11,689 bases of DNA from an uncultured Prevotella sp. (GCA_900553155.1 USCM01000040.1:1-11689); one strand, 5' to 3'; positions 1-6,689 are shown, numbered from the stretch's first letter. A program made the numbers and translations. Notes: generated by a model from the sequence alone, not told the origin.

Positions 1-276
1 GCCAAGTTGCTCAACAAAATCGCGCAGACTCTTCGTTGCATAAATGTCGACATATAGGCATACTACATCCTTGTTGTCGGCCGCCAAATGATAAAACGTG
101 TTCTTGATCAAGCCCGTCTTGCCTATTCTTCGAGGCGATATAAGGGTGACATTTCTGCCATTTCGAAGATGCGACATAAGCATGGCGGTCTCCTCTTGAC
201 GGTCGCAAAAATAGTCGGGACTTTCGTAACCCTGCGATATAAACGGATTGGATAATGGTCTGAGTGTATGTATCAT
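1..276 (-). CDS. P-loop ATPase, N-terminal part (gene cut by left edge)
   Basis: The first 92 residues are present, in a frame open from an ATG at 276 down to base 1. The protein begins MIHTLRPLSNPF and has a Walker A-type loop, SPRRIGKTG, at residues 47-55 with Lys53 as the expected phosphate contact. After it, VVCLYVDIYA (71-80) looks like the next core beta-strand. This arrangement matches the ATPase_2-like (PF01637) AAA/STAND proteins common in Bacteroides and Prevotella, many of which have a C-terminal nuclease-like or DUF domain. That part lies outside the window, so the role cannot be stated; in this group it is generally unknown. The start is supported by a near-consensus promoter about 40 nt upstream. 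The gene is divergent from the ybjQ-like gene. Confidence 0.8.
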   Translation of the reverse strand, partial: MIHTLRPLSNPFISQGYESPDYFCDRQEETAMLMSHLRNGRNVTLISPRRIGKTGLIKNTFYHLAADNKDVVCLYVDIYATKSLRDFVEQLG

Positions 277-316
277 ATATCAATTACATCTTTGTTGTTA
301 CACAAAAGTTGTAATG

Positions 317-348
317 CAAAGTTAATGCAAACCTAAGACAACACCAAA
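317..348 (-). promoter_or_regulatory. Bacteroidota-type sigma-ABfr promoter for the ATPase gene
   Basis: Read on the minus strand, TTTG (348-345) is followed after exactly 20 nt by TAACTTTG (324-317). This fits the known Bacteroidota consensus of -33 TTTG and -7 TAnnTTTG with a spacer of about 19-21 nt. Transcription would start near 310, giving a leader of about 35 nt before the ATG at 276. It is the best-formed promoter in the window. Confidence 0.6.
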
Positions 349-464
349 GATTTTATACATTTTATACGTATACGTTGCAACTTTCCTACCTCCCGACACG
401 TCAAACAATAACACGAGACATAACACGAAGTAAATAATAACAAATAGAAAAGAAAGGACTAATT

Positions 465-782
465 ATGATTTTCTCAACAACTCCTACCCTTGAGGGGCAC
501 ACCATACGCGAGTATCGCGGTGTGGTAACTGGCGAGACCATTATCGGCGCCAATGTATTTAAGGATTTTATGGCTGGCATACGCGACTTCTTTGGCGGCC
601 GCAGCGGCACCTACGAGAAGGTGTTGCGCCAGGCTAAGGACAGTGCTATGCAAGAGATGGCTGAGCGTGCCGAAGAATTGGGCTGCAACGCCATCGTCGG
701 CATAGACCTCGACTATGAGACTGTGGGTCAAAACGGGTCTATGCTTATGGTGACGTGCAGCGGTACGGCTGTGGTTATCTAA
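465..782 (+). CDS. YbjQ/UPF0145 family protein (DUF74)
   Basis: A 105-residue protein, full length for the family. It carries family hallmarks: an N-terminal strand with THE-like TIREYRGVVTGETIIGANV (12-30), a central amphipathic helix (about 45-72), and the C-terminal ELGCNAIVGIDLDYE (71-85) followed by a final strand with MVTCSGTAVVI. UPF0145 proteins form ring-like oligomers (pentamers in solved structures). Databases often call them putative heavy-metal-binding, but their cellular role is not established. There is no signal peptide or membrane segment, so it should be cytoplasmic. A good ribosome binding site, AAAGGA at 453-458, lies 6 nt before the ATG. The gene appears monocistronic: divergent from the ATPase gene and followed by a repeat-rich non-coding region. 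No convincing promoter is visible, although its leader has two copies of ATAACACGA (408-416 and 420-428). Confidence 0.88.
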   Translation: MIFSTTPTLEGHTIREYRGVVTGETIIGANVFKDFMAGIRDFFGGRSGTYEKVLRQAKDSAMQEMAERAEELGCNAIVGIDLDYETVGQNGSMLMVTCSGTAVVI

Positions 783-838
783 CCTTATTGGGGAGCATCT
801 GATATTTGGAGTGTTTAGATATTGCTTGCTGTATCTGT

Positions 839-941
839 ACCAATTAAGCCTTAATGACCGACCAATTAAGCCTTAACGACCGACCAATTAAGCCTTAATG
901 ACCGACCAATCAAGCCTTAATGACCGACCAATTAAGCCTTA
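839..941. repeat. 22-bp tandem repeat array, about 4.7 copies
   Basis: Units start at 839, 861, 883, 905 and 927; the last is 15 nt long. Each unit is a near-palindrome, ATTAAGCCTTAAT (two 6-bp arms around a central C), joined by the linker GACCGACCA. Units 1 and 3 are identical. Unit 2 has T to C at the end of the right arm (ATTAAG/CTTAAC) and unit 4 has T to C in the left arm (ATCAAG/CTTAAT). The period of 22 is not a multiple of 3, which argues against coding, and there are no spacers, which rules out CRISPR. Two helical turns per unit would place each palindrome on roughly the same face of the DNA. Function is unknown. Confidence 0.9.
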
Positions 942-1067
942 GTTGGACTCACTCCGCATTGTCGTGCAGCTACAAAAAACAGTTTTCATTTTCATCTGCC
1001 ATCTGCAACCCAGCCCGAAATATCGTCATAACACATTGATATTAAATATATTACACGGTTGCAGATA

Positions 1068-1097
1068 GGGTTGCAGATAACACCCCATCTGCAACCC
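1068..1097. repeat. Perfect 11-bp inverted repeat (hairpin)
   Basis: GGGTTGCAGAT (1068-1078) is followed by the 8-nt loop AACACCCC and the exact complement ATCTGCAACCC (1087-1097). It could form a stable stem in RNA or single-stranded DNA from either strand. No T-run follows on either side, so it is not a classical intrinsic terminator. Confidence 0.75.
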
Positions 1098-1110
1098 ACA
1101 CACCGGGAGA

Positions 1111-1127
1111 GGGGACGCCTCGTCCCC
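1111..1127. repeat. GC-rich 7-bp hairpin inside the motif cluster
   Basis: GGGGACG (1111-1117), loop CCT, then CGTCCCC (1121-1127) form a perfect stem with a 3-nt loop. It sits between the two motif-based hairpins and is followed by AAAG, not a T-run. It could be a structural core of the repeat element or contribute to transcription termination. The sequence alone does not decide. Confidence 0.7.
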
Positions 1128-1155
1128 AAAGATGAGGTTGCAGATGGTTGCAGAT

Positions 1156-1185
1156 GGTTGCAGATAAACCAAAGCATCTGCAACC
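1156..1185. repeat. Perfect 10-bp inverted repeat (hairpin)
   Basis: GGTTGCAGAT (1156-1165), a 10-nt loop (AAACCAAAGC), then ATCTGCAACC (1176-1185). The left arm is the last of three head-to-tail copies, so the right arm could instead pair with the copies at 1136 or 1146. This gives alternative, mutually exclusive folds. Confidence 0.72.
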
Positions 1186-1304
1186 CCACTAATCACTTGT
1201 CTATCAAAGGATTAAGCCACATTTTAAGAGCACGGTTGCAGAGTTGCAGATAAAATCGAAAAACATATTTTGTCTGTCGCCCTATTGTGGGCTAAGTGCA
1301 GCTT

Positions 1305-2768
1305 TTATCGCTTAAGCACAGGCTCGCAAGTGATGTCCACACCAAGCTTCTTGAATATCTTCTGGTCGACATCGCTCAGAATAACGGTGCAGTGAACCTG
1401 GCATCCACGCAGCTTGGGCAGTTGCTCAAGGGCACGGCGACAGTTGTCGTCCTTCTCCGACAATACCGACAACGCCACAAGAACCTCATCGGTATGGAGG
1501 CGCGGATTGCGCCCGCCGAGGTAGCTAATCTTGGTATGCTGTATTGGCTCAATCATCGACTGAGGTATGAGCTTTATATTGTGGTCGATGCCGGCAAGGT
1601 GCTTCATAACGTTAAGCAGCAAGGCAGCCGAACAACCGAGCAGCTCGCTCGACTTGGCGGTGATGATGGTGCCGTCCTCAAGCTCGATGGCAGACGATGT
1701 ATGACCCGTCTCCTTCTTAAAGTTCTTGGCGGCAACGGTGCAGCGACGGAAGTCGGTTGTTATCTTAGCCTGATTGAAGAGCATCTGTATCTTAGATATC
1801 TCCGACTCGTTGCAGGCTCCACATGCAAGCTTGTTGGTGGCTGCATAGTAGCGGCGTACAATCTCGTTCTTTGAAGCCTCGCAGCAAGCCTCGTCGTCGC
1901 TGATGCAGAAGCCAACCATATTGACACCCATATCCGTTGGCGACTTGTATGGATTGGATCCATATATACCCTCAAACAGAGCGTTGAGCACTGGGAATAT
2001 CTCGATGTCGCGGTTGTAGTTGACGGCTATCTTGTTGTATGCCTCAAGGTGGAAGGGGTCAATCATGTTGACATCGTTGAGGTCGGCAGTGGCTGCCTCG
2101 TATGCAATGTTTACCGGATGCTTGAGCGGAAGGTTCCATACGGGGAATGTCTCGAACTTGGCGTAGCCGGCACGCACGCCGCGCTTGTTCTCGTTGTATA
2201 GCTGGCTAAGGCACACAGCCATCTTGCCGCTACCAGGACCGGGGGCTGTAACGATGACCAACGGACGCTCGGTCTCTACATAGTCGTTCTTGCCAAAGCC
2301 CTCGTCAGAGGCTATAAGGGCAACGTTGTGCGGATAGCCCTCTATGAGGTAGTGGCAGTAGGTCTTGATGCCGTCGCGCTCCAGTCGCTGACGAAAGGCA
2401 ATAGCGGCAGGTTGTCCGTTGTAGTGGGTGATAACAACCGAACCGACCATAAAGCCACGGTTCTGAAACTCGCCACGCAGACGCAGTACATCCTCGTCGT
2501 AGGTTATGCCGAGGTCGGCACGCTTCTTGTTCTTCTCGATGTCGGTGGCACTAATCACGATAACTATCTCTATGCTATCGCTTATCTTCTGAAACATGCG
2601 CAACTTGCTGTCCGGCATAAAGCCCGGAAGCACACGGCTGGCGTGGTGGTCGTCGAAAAGCTTGCCTCCAAGCTCGAGGTACAGCTTTCCGTCAAACTGT
2701 GAAATACGTTCCTTAATGTGTTCAGACTGAATCTTCTGATACTTCTCGTTGTCGAATCCTATTTTCAT
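1305..2768 (-). CDS. UPF0371/DUF1846 family protein
   Basis: A 487-residue protein recognised as DUF1846 (UPF0371, PF08903) and about full length for that family. It opens MKIGFDNEKYQKIQSEHI, which is typical of the family start, and contains EGFGKNDYVET (156-166), a glycine-rich P-loop-like APGPGSGKMAVCLSQLY (175-191), and ETFPVWNLPLKHPVNIAYEAATADL (206-230) with further conserved blocks after it. The C-terminal third holds the pattern LGGRNPRLHTDEVLVAL. Structures exist for homologues, but no biochemical activity is established. The glycine-rich loop suggests phosphate or nucleotide binding; this is inference. No signal peptide or membrane helix is visible. An in-frame TTG lies 8 codons upstream (2792-2790), but the ATG at 2768 gives the family N-terminus and is preferred. 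The gene is divergent from recJ and convergent with the ybjQ-like gene. Confidence 0.88.
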   Translation of the reverse strand: MKIGFDNEKYQKIQSEHIKERISQFDGKLYLELGGKLFDDHHASRVLPGFMPDSKLRMFQKISDSIEIVIVISATDIEKNKKRADLGITYDEDVLRLRGEFQNRGFMVGSVVITHYNGQPAAIAFRQRLERDGIKTYCHYLIEGYPHNVALIASDEGFGKNDYVETERPLVIVTAPGPGSGKMAVCLSQLYNENKRGVRAGYAKFETFPVWNLPLKHPVNIAYEAATADLNDVNMIDPFHLEAYNKIAVNYNRDIEIFPVLNALFEGIYGSNPYKSPTDMGVNMVGFCISDDEACCEASKNEIVRRYYAATNKLACGACNESEISKIQMLFNQAKITTDFRRCTVAAKNFKKETGHTSSAIELEDGTIITAKSSELLGCSAALLLNVMKHLAGIDHNIKLIPQSMIEPIQHTKISYLGGRNPRLHTDEVLVALSVLSEKDDNCRRALEQLPKLRGCQVHCTVILSDVDQKIFKKLGVDITCEPVLKR

Positions 2769-2789
2769 ACTGATACAAATTACAGCCTG

Positions 2790-2797
2790 CAAAATTA
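2790..2797 (-). promoter_or_regulatory. Possible -7 element for the UPF0371 gene
   Basis: On the minus strand TAATTTTG (2797-2790) matches the Bacteroidota -7 consensus TAnnTTTG and lies about 21 nt before the ATG. No TTTG is found at the proper -33 distance; the upstream sequence is only T-rich. The leader would be very short. Confidence 0.35.
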
Positions 2798-2842
2798 CAA
2801 AAAAATACTTTAAAACGTTATCATTATTCCATAGTTACGTAA

Positions 2843-2850
2843 TATTTTTG
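2843..2850 (+). promoter_or_regulatory. Possible -7 element for recJ-recQ
   Basis: TATTTTTG matches TAnnTTTG and is followed by a second weaker match, TAACTTTA (2851-2858). No proper -33 TTTG is present upstream. Initiation here would give a leader of roughly 80 nt before the recJ ATG. The 167-nt gap is shared with the divergent UPF0371 gene. Confidence 0.35.
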
Positions 2851-2935
2851 TAACTTTACACGCGGTTTGCCCATATACCAGGCAAAGAATCCGCCACCCC
2901 ATACACCGAAAAGGAAAAAACAAATACTATATATA

Positions 2936-4663
2936 ATGTTATTCAAATGGAATTACAAGCCACCTACGACAGAGGAGAAACAGGCGGCTGACGAACTGGG
3001 GGCGAAGCTGAATATCAGCCCAATACTCGCCTGGCTGCTCATTAGACGCGGCATAACAACAGAGTCAGCTGCCAAGCGATTCTTCCACCCGCAGTTGGCC
3101 GACCTTATCAACCCCTTCCTTATGAAGGACATGGACCTCGCCGTCGACCGCCTGAACGACGCCATGGGGCGCAAAGAGCGCATCTTGGTATATGGCGACT
3201 ACGACGTGGACGGATGTACGGCTGTGGCACTGGTGTACAAATTTATACAACAGTTCTACTCCAACATCGAATACTACATCCCCGACCGCTACGACGAAGG
3301 CTACGGCGTGAGCAAGAAGGGCATCGACTATGCCAAGGAGGCAGGCGTAAAGCTTATCATCATACTCGACTGCGGCATCAAAGCGGTGGACGAGATAGCT
3401 TACGCCAAATCGTTAGGCATCGACTTTATTATATGCGACCACCACATGCCGGACGAAGAGCTGCCGCCTGCCGTGGCCATACTCAACCCCAAACGGCCCG
3501 ACGACAGCTACCCCTTCAAGCATCTGTGCGGATGCGGTGTGGGATTTAAGCTGATGCAGGCGTTTGCCAAAAACAACGGCATACCCTTTGCAAGGCTCAT
3601 ACCCCTACTCGACCTTTGCGCCGTGAGCATTGCCGCCGACATCGTTCCGGTGACCGACGAGAACCGCATCCTTGCCTACCACGGACTGAAGACGCTCAAC
3701 CAGAACCCGAGCATAGGCCTTAAAGCCATTATCGACATCTGCGGACTGGGCGGCAGGGACATATCCATGAGCGACATAATCTTCAAGATTGGGCCGCGCA
3801 TCAATGCCTCGGGACGCATGGAGAACGGACGCGAGAGTGTGGACCTGCTCGTGGACAAGGACTTCTCGGGTGCACTGGAGAAGGCAAAGCACATCGACTG
3901 CTACAACGAGCAGCGCAAGGACATCGACAAGCAGATGACCGAAGAGGCCAACCATATTGTGTCGCGACTGGAGAGCCAGTGCCACAGGTCGTCTATCGTG
4001 CTGTACGACGAGAACTGGAAGAAGGGCGTTATAGGCATTGTGGCATCCCGACTGACCGAGATATACTTCCGTCCGACGGTGGTGTTGACACGCGACGGCG
4101 ACTTTGCAACGGGTTCGGCACGCAGCGTTACGGGCTTCGACGTCTACTCGGCTATCAAGAGTTGCCGCGACTTATTGGTAAACTTCGGCGGACATACGTA
4201 CGCTGCCGGACTGACGCTGCGCTGGAACGACATACAAGCCTTCCGCAAACGCTTCCAGCAATACGTAGACGAGCACATACAACCCGAACAGACGGAGGCT
4301 ATGCTAAACATTGACGCCGAGATCGACTTCAGGGACATTACCAAGAAGCTGCACTCGGACCTCAAGCGCTTTGCGCCGTTCGGGCCGTGCAATCCCAAGC
4401 CGCTCTTCTGCACCACCGGCGTGTACGACTATGGCACGAGCAAGGTTGTGGGCAGAGAGCAAGAGCACATCAAGCTCGAGCTGGTCGACTCGAAGTCGAG
4501 CAACGTGGTTAACGGCATTGCCTTCGGACAGAGCGCGTCGGCACGATACATCAAGTCGAAGCGCAGTTTTGACATTGCCTACACCATAGAAGACAACGTG
4601 TTCAAGCGCAATATGGTGCAGTTGCAGATAGAAGACATACGGCCAGCCGAAGAAGACGACTGA
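2936..4663 (+). CDS. recJ: Single-stranded-DNA-specific exonuclease RecJ
   Basis: A 575-residue DHH-superfamily nuclease, normal length for RecJ. It degrades single-stranded DNA 5' to 3' and acts in the RecF recombination pathway, mismatch repair and base excision repair in the cytoplasm. Visible motifs: the metal-binding YGDYDVDG at 86-93, LDCGI at 144-148, the signature DHH at 168-170, and SIAADIVPVTDENR at 231-244. Next come IGPRINASGRM (285-295), the DHHA1 region with ATGSARSV (391-398), and FGGHTYAAGLT (417-427). The C-terminal part from about 455 fits the RecJ OB-fold. All key acidic and histidine residues appear intact. The frame is open upstream to a TTG at 2867, but those 23 residues are proline- and lysine-rich and not RecJ-like; ATG 2936 gives the usual N-terminus. 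It ends 4 nt before recQ, so the two are probably co-transcribed and translationally coupled. Confidence 0.95.
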   Translation: MLFKWNYKPPTTEEKQAADELGAKLNISPILAWLLIRRGITTESAAKRFFHPQLADLINPFLMKDMDLAVDRLNDAMGRKERILVYGDYDVDGCTAVALVYKFIQQFYSNIEYYIPDRYDEGYGVSKKGIDYAKEAGVKLIIILDCGIKAVDEIAYAKSLGIDFIICDHHMPDEELPPAVAILNPKRPDDSYPFKHLCGCGVGFKLMQAFAKNNGIPFARLIPLLDLCAVSIAADIVPVTDENRILAYHGLKTLNQNPSIGLKAIIDICGLGGRDISMSDIIFKIGPRINASGRMENGRESVDLLVDKDFSGALEKAKHIDCYNEQRKDIDKQMTEEANHIVSRLESQCHRSSIVLYDENWKKGVIGIVASRLTEIYFRPTVVLTRDGDFATGSARSVTGFDVYSAIKSCRDLLVNFGGHTYAAGLTLRWNDIQAFRKRFQQYVDEHIQPEQTEAMLNIDAEIDFRDITKKLHSDLKRFAPFGPCNPKPLFCTTGVYDYGTSKVVGREQEHIKLELVDSKSSNVVNGIAFGQSASARYIKSKRSFDIAYTIEDNVFKRNMVQLQIEDIRPAEEDD

Positions 4664-4667
4664 TAAT

Positions 4668-6572
4668 ATGGACGACAAGATATTTCTGGATATACTGCAC
4701 AGGGTGTGGGGCTACCCCACATTCCGTGGTATCCAGAGCGACATCATACACAGCATAGCCGATGGCAAGGACACCCTCGGACTGATGCCAACGGGCGGAG
4801 GCAAGTCGCTTACCTTCCAGGTTCCGGCTCTTGCGCAAGAGGGTGTGTGCATTGTCATTACCCCACTAATAGCCCTGATGAAGGACCAGGTAGACAACCT
4901 TAGACGCAAAGGCGTTGTAGCGGCTGCCATCTACTCGGGAATGTCAAGGCACGAGATAACAGCTGTGCTCGACAACTGCATCCTTGGATGCACCAAGCTG
5001 CTGTATGTATCGCCAGAGCGCATCGGCACAGATCTGTTCAGACAGAAGCTCGAGCGCATCAAGGTTAGCTTTATAACGGTGGACGAGGCACATTGCATAT
5101 CGCAGTGGGGCTACGACTTCCGTCCCTCTTACCTGCACATCGCCGACATTCGACAGCTCAAGCCCAACGTGCCTGTACTGGCGCTAACCGCCACAGCCAC
5201 ACCGCAGGTGGTGGACGACATACAGAGGCAGCTCGGATTCAAGGCCGACAACGTGTTCAAGATGAGCTTCGAGCGAAAGAATCTTGCCTACGTTGTTAGA
5301 GAGACGCTCGACAAGGAAGCCGAGATGATACACATACTACAGTCGGTAAAGGGCAGCGCCATTGTATATGTACGCAGCAGGCAGCGCACCAAGGAGATTA
5401 GCCAGCTGATAGAGCAGAACAACATAAGCTCCACCTTCTACCATGCCGGACTGGAGCATGGCACAAAGGACGAGCGCCAGAAGCAGTGGCACGACGACGC
5501 GAAGCGTGTAATAGTGGCTACCAACGCCTTCGGCATGGGCATCGACAAGCCCGACGTGAGGGTTGTTATCCACTACGACTGCCCCAACTCCATAGAGGCT
5601 TACTTCCAGGAAGCGGGCCGTGCCGGACGCGACGGCAACAAGGCATACGCCGTATTGCTGTACAACGCAAGCGACAACAAACGACTACTTAAACGCATTG
5701 CCGAAGAGTATCCCGACAAGGAGACGGTGGTGAAGATATACGAGCACCTTGCCTACTACTTGCAGATAGCCGCAAATACGGGTTACGGACACACATTCCA
5801 GTTGGATGTGGACCGATTTGCACGCACCTTCAAGCACTTCCCCACTATCGTCAACTCGGCTCTCCGTATTCTGTCGCGTGCCGGATACATCCACTATGAA
5901 ACCGACCCTGACTCGAGAACCCGACTGAGATTTCTGCTCGACCGCGACCAGCTGTACATCCTCAACGACTCATCACCCGATGAAGAGGCCGTGATAAGTG
6001 TGGCTCTAAGAGAGTATAGCGGCATGTTTACCGACTACCGCTACATCGACGAGACGCGCATAGCGCAACTTTCGGGCGTACCCGTCAATAAGGTATACCT
6101 CATACTGAAGAGCCTCAACCAGCGGCGCATAGTACACTTCATTCCCCAACGCACCGTTCCGCTCGTGACATACACACGCGACCGCGAACTGCCGGAGAAC
6201 GTGGTGATACCCACGTCGGTGTACGAGGATCGCAAGAAGCTATTCGAATGGCATATCAAGCAAATGCTTTTGTATGCCATGAACAACAACGTATGCCGCA
6301 GCCGGCAACTGCTGCGCTACTTCGGCGAGGAGCAAACAGCCGACTGTGGAAAATGCGATGTGTGCCTTGCACGAAAAAACGAGAGCCAAACAGATACCGA
6401 CGCAAAGGACGCACGACAAAAGATACTGGCATTGCTAAGCGACGGCGAGTGGCACCAGAAGACCGAACTGTTGAAAATTGACGCTCCGAAAGAGGCTGTA
6501 TCCAATGCCATAAGGTACCTTGTATTGGAAGAACTCATCAGTATTGACCACGCTAAGGTACGTGCCAAATAA
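4668..6572 (+). CDS. recQ: RecQ-family ATP-dependent DNA helicase
   Basis: A 634-residue superfamily 2 helicase that would unwind DNA 3' to 5' using ATP, probably supplying single strands to the adjacent RecJ. All core motifs are seen: motif 0 GYPTFRGIQ (15-23), Walker A GLMPTGGGKS (38-47), TPLIALMKDQ (65-74), DEAH with the aromatic-rich loop HCISQWG (139-148), TATAT (174-178), FGMGIDKPDVR (288-298) and motif VI QEAGRAGRDG (314-323). The zinc-binding cysteines are C543, C560, C563 and C566, unusually far from the core: about 220 residues after motif VI, where E. coli RecQ has about 50-60. The insert (about 340-540) is helical and winged-helix-like. No HRDC domain follows; the last 50 residues (about 583-630) resemble a small winged helix. 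It is therefore probably a lineage-specific RecQ subtype, and a second canonical recQ elsewhere in the genome is possible. Confidence 0.92.
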   Translation: MDDKIFLDILHRVWGYPTFRGIQSDIIHSIADGKDTLGLMPTGGGKSLTFQVPALAQEGVCIVITPLIALMKDQVDNLRRKGVVAAAIYSGMSRHEITAVLDNCILGCTKLLYVSPERIGTDLFRQKLERIKVSFITVDEAHCISQWGYDFRPSYLHIADIRQLKPNVPVLALTATATPQVVDDIQRQLGFKADNVFKMSFERKNLAYVVRETLDKEAEMIHILQSVKGSAIVYVRSRQRTKEISQLIEQNNISSTFYHAGLEHGTKDERQKQWHDDAKRVIVATNAFGMGIDKPDVRVVIHYDCPNSIEAYFQEAGRAGRDGNKAYAVLLYNASDNKRLLKRIAEEYPDKETVVKIYEHLAYYLQIAANTGYGHTFQLDVDRFARTFKHFPTIVNSALRILSRAGYIHYETDPDSRTRLRFLLDRDQLYILNDSSPDEEAVISVALREYSGMFTDYRYIDETRIAQLSGVPVNKVYLILKSLNQRRIVHFIPQRTVPLVTYTRDRELPENVVIPTSVYEDRKKLFEWHIKQMLLYAMNNNVCRSRQLLRYFGEEQTADCGKCDVCLARKNESQTDTDAKDARQKILALLSDGEWHQKTELLKIDAPKEAVSNAIRYLVLEELISIDHAKVRAK

Positions 6573-6633
6573 AACTATTATTAAAATTAATTAAATACGT
6601 AAGGTATTATCTCGCTTATCATTATTTTTTGTT

Positions 6634-6641
6634 TACTTTTG
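6634..6641 (+). promoter_or_regulatory. Possible -7 element for ffh
   Basis: TACTTTTG matches TAnnTTTG and lies 48 nt before the ffh ATG, inside the 117-nt AT-rich gap after recQ. A TTTG at the -33 spacing is absent. It suggests ffh has its own promoter and is not only read through from recQ. No stem-loop terminator for recQ is visible in this gap. Confidence 0.45.
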
Positions 6642-6689
6642 CAGTATACAGACAACAGATAACAGAAATACTAAAATAAGAAAACATAT

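Larger units (their letters stand above)
1001..1251. repeat. Cluster of GGTTGCAGAT motifs in both orientations
   Basis: Forward copies of GGTTGCAGAT lie at 1057-1066, 1069-1078, 1136-1145, 1146-1155 and 1156-1165; the last three abut with a 10-bp period. Reverse copies (ATCTGCAACC) lie at 1001-1010, 1087-1096 and 1176-1185. Two imperfect copies, 1234-1243 and 1242-1251, end the cluster, and a partial ATCTGCC (994-1000) precedes it. Opposed copies can pair as hairpins. The pattern resembles a short non-autonomous repeat element or an array of protein-binding sites. No transposase, target-site duplication or boundary repeat was identified. Confidence 0.85.
783..1304. other. Gene-free, repeat-rich intergenic region
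   Basis: This 522-nt stretch lies between the convergent ends of the ybjQ-like gene and the UPF0371 gene. It holds a 22-bp tandem array and a cluster of GGTTGCAGAT motifs, listed separately. The frames that stay open here owe that to the repeats and show no family resemblance. A 4-bp stem, GCCC/GGGC (1279-1292), near the UPF0371 stop codon has no clean T-run and is not a convincing terminator. Because both flanking genes end here, transcription termination from both sides must occur within or near this region. Confidence 0.7.

Noticed and set aside
11..283. A 90-codon minus-strand frame starting at TTG 283
   Set aside because: It is a different frame from the real ATPase reading frame (ATG 276 to base 1), which has the Walker A loop. 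The TTG frame shows no family features.
371..378. TACGTTGC as a -7 element for the ybjQ-like gene
   Set aside because: It has two mismatches to TAnnTTTG at the most conserved positions and no -33 TTTG upstream.
839..941. CRISPR array
   Set aside because: Units are directly abutting with no unique spacers, and no cas gene is nearby.
992..1253. Open frames on both strands across the GGTTGCAGAT cluster (992-1189 minus, 1059-1253 plus)
   Set aside because: They are a product of repeated DNA, giving low-complexity peptides rich in repeated LQI/ICN-type strings, with no plausible ribosome binding site.
1279..1292. GCCC/GGGC stem as terminator of the UPF0371 gene
   Set aside because: The stem is only 4 bp with a 6-nt loop, and on the minus strand no immediate T-run follows.
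2769..2792. Extended UPF0371 start at TTG 2792
   Set aside because: It would overlap the predicted -7 element, and the ATG at 2768 begins the family-typical MKIGFDNEKY.
2867..2935. Extended recJ start at TTG 2867
   Set aside because: The extra 23 residues are unlike RecJ N-termini, and the extension would nearly abut the predicted promoter. ATG 2936 fits the family.
4621..4630. GTTGCAGATA inside recJ as another copy of the intergenic motif
   Set aside because: It encodes the conserved-frame LQI of the RecJ C-terminus and lacks the flanking GG; likely coincidence.
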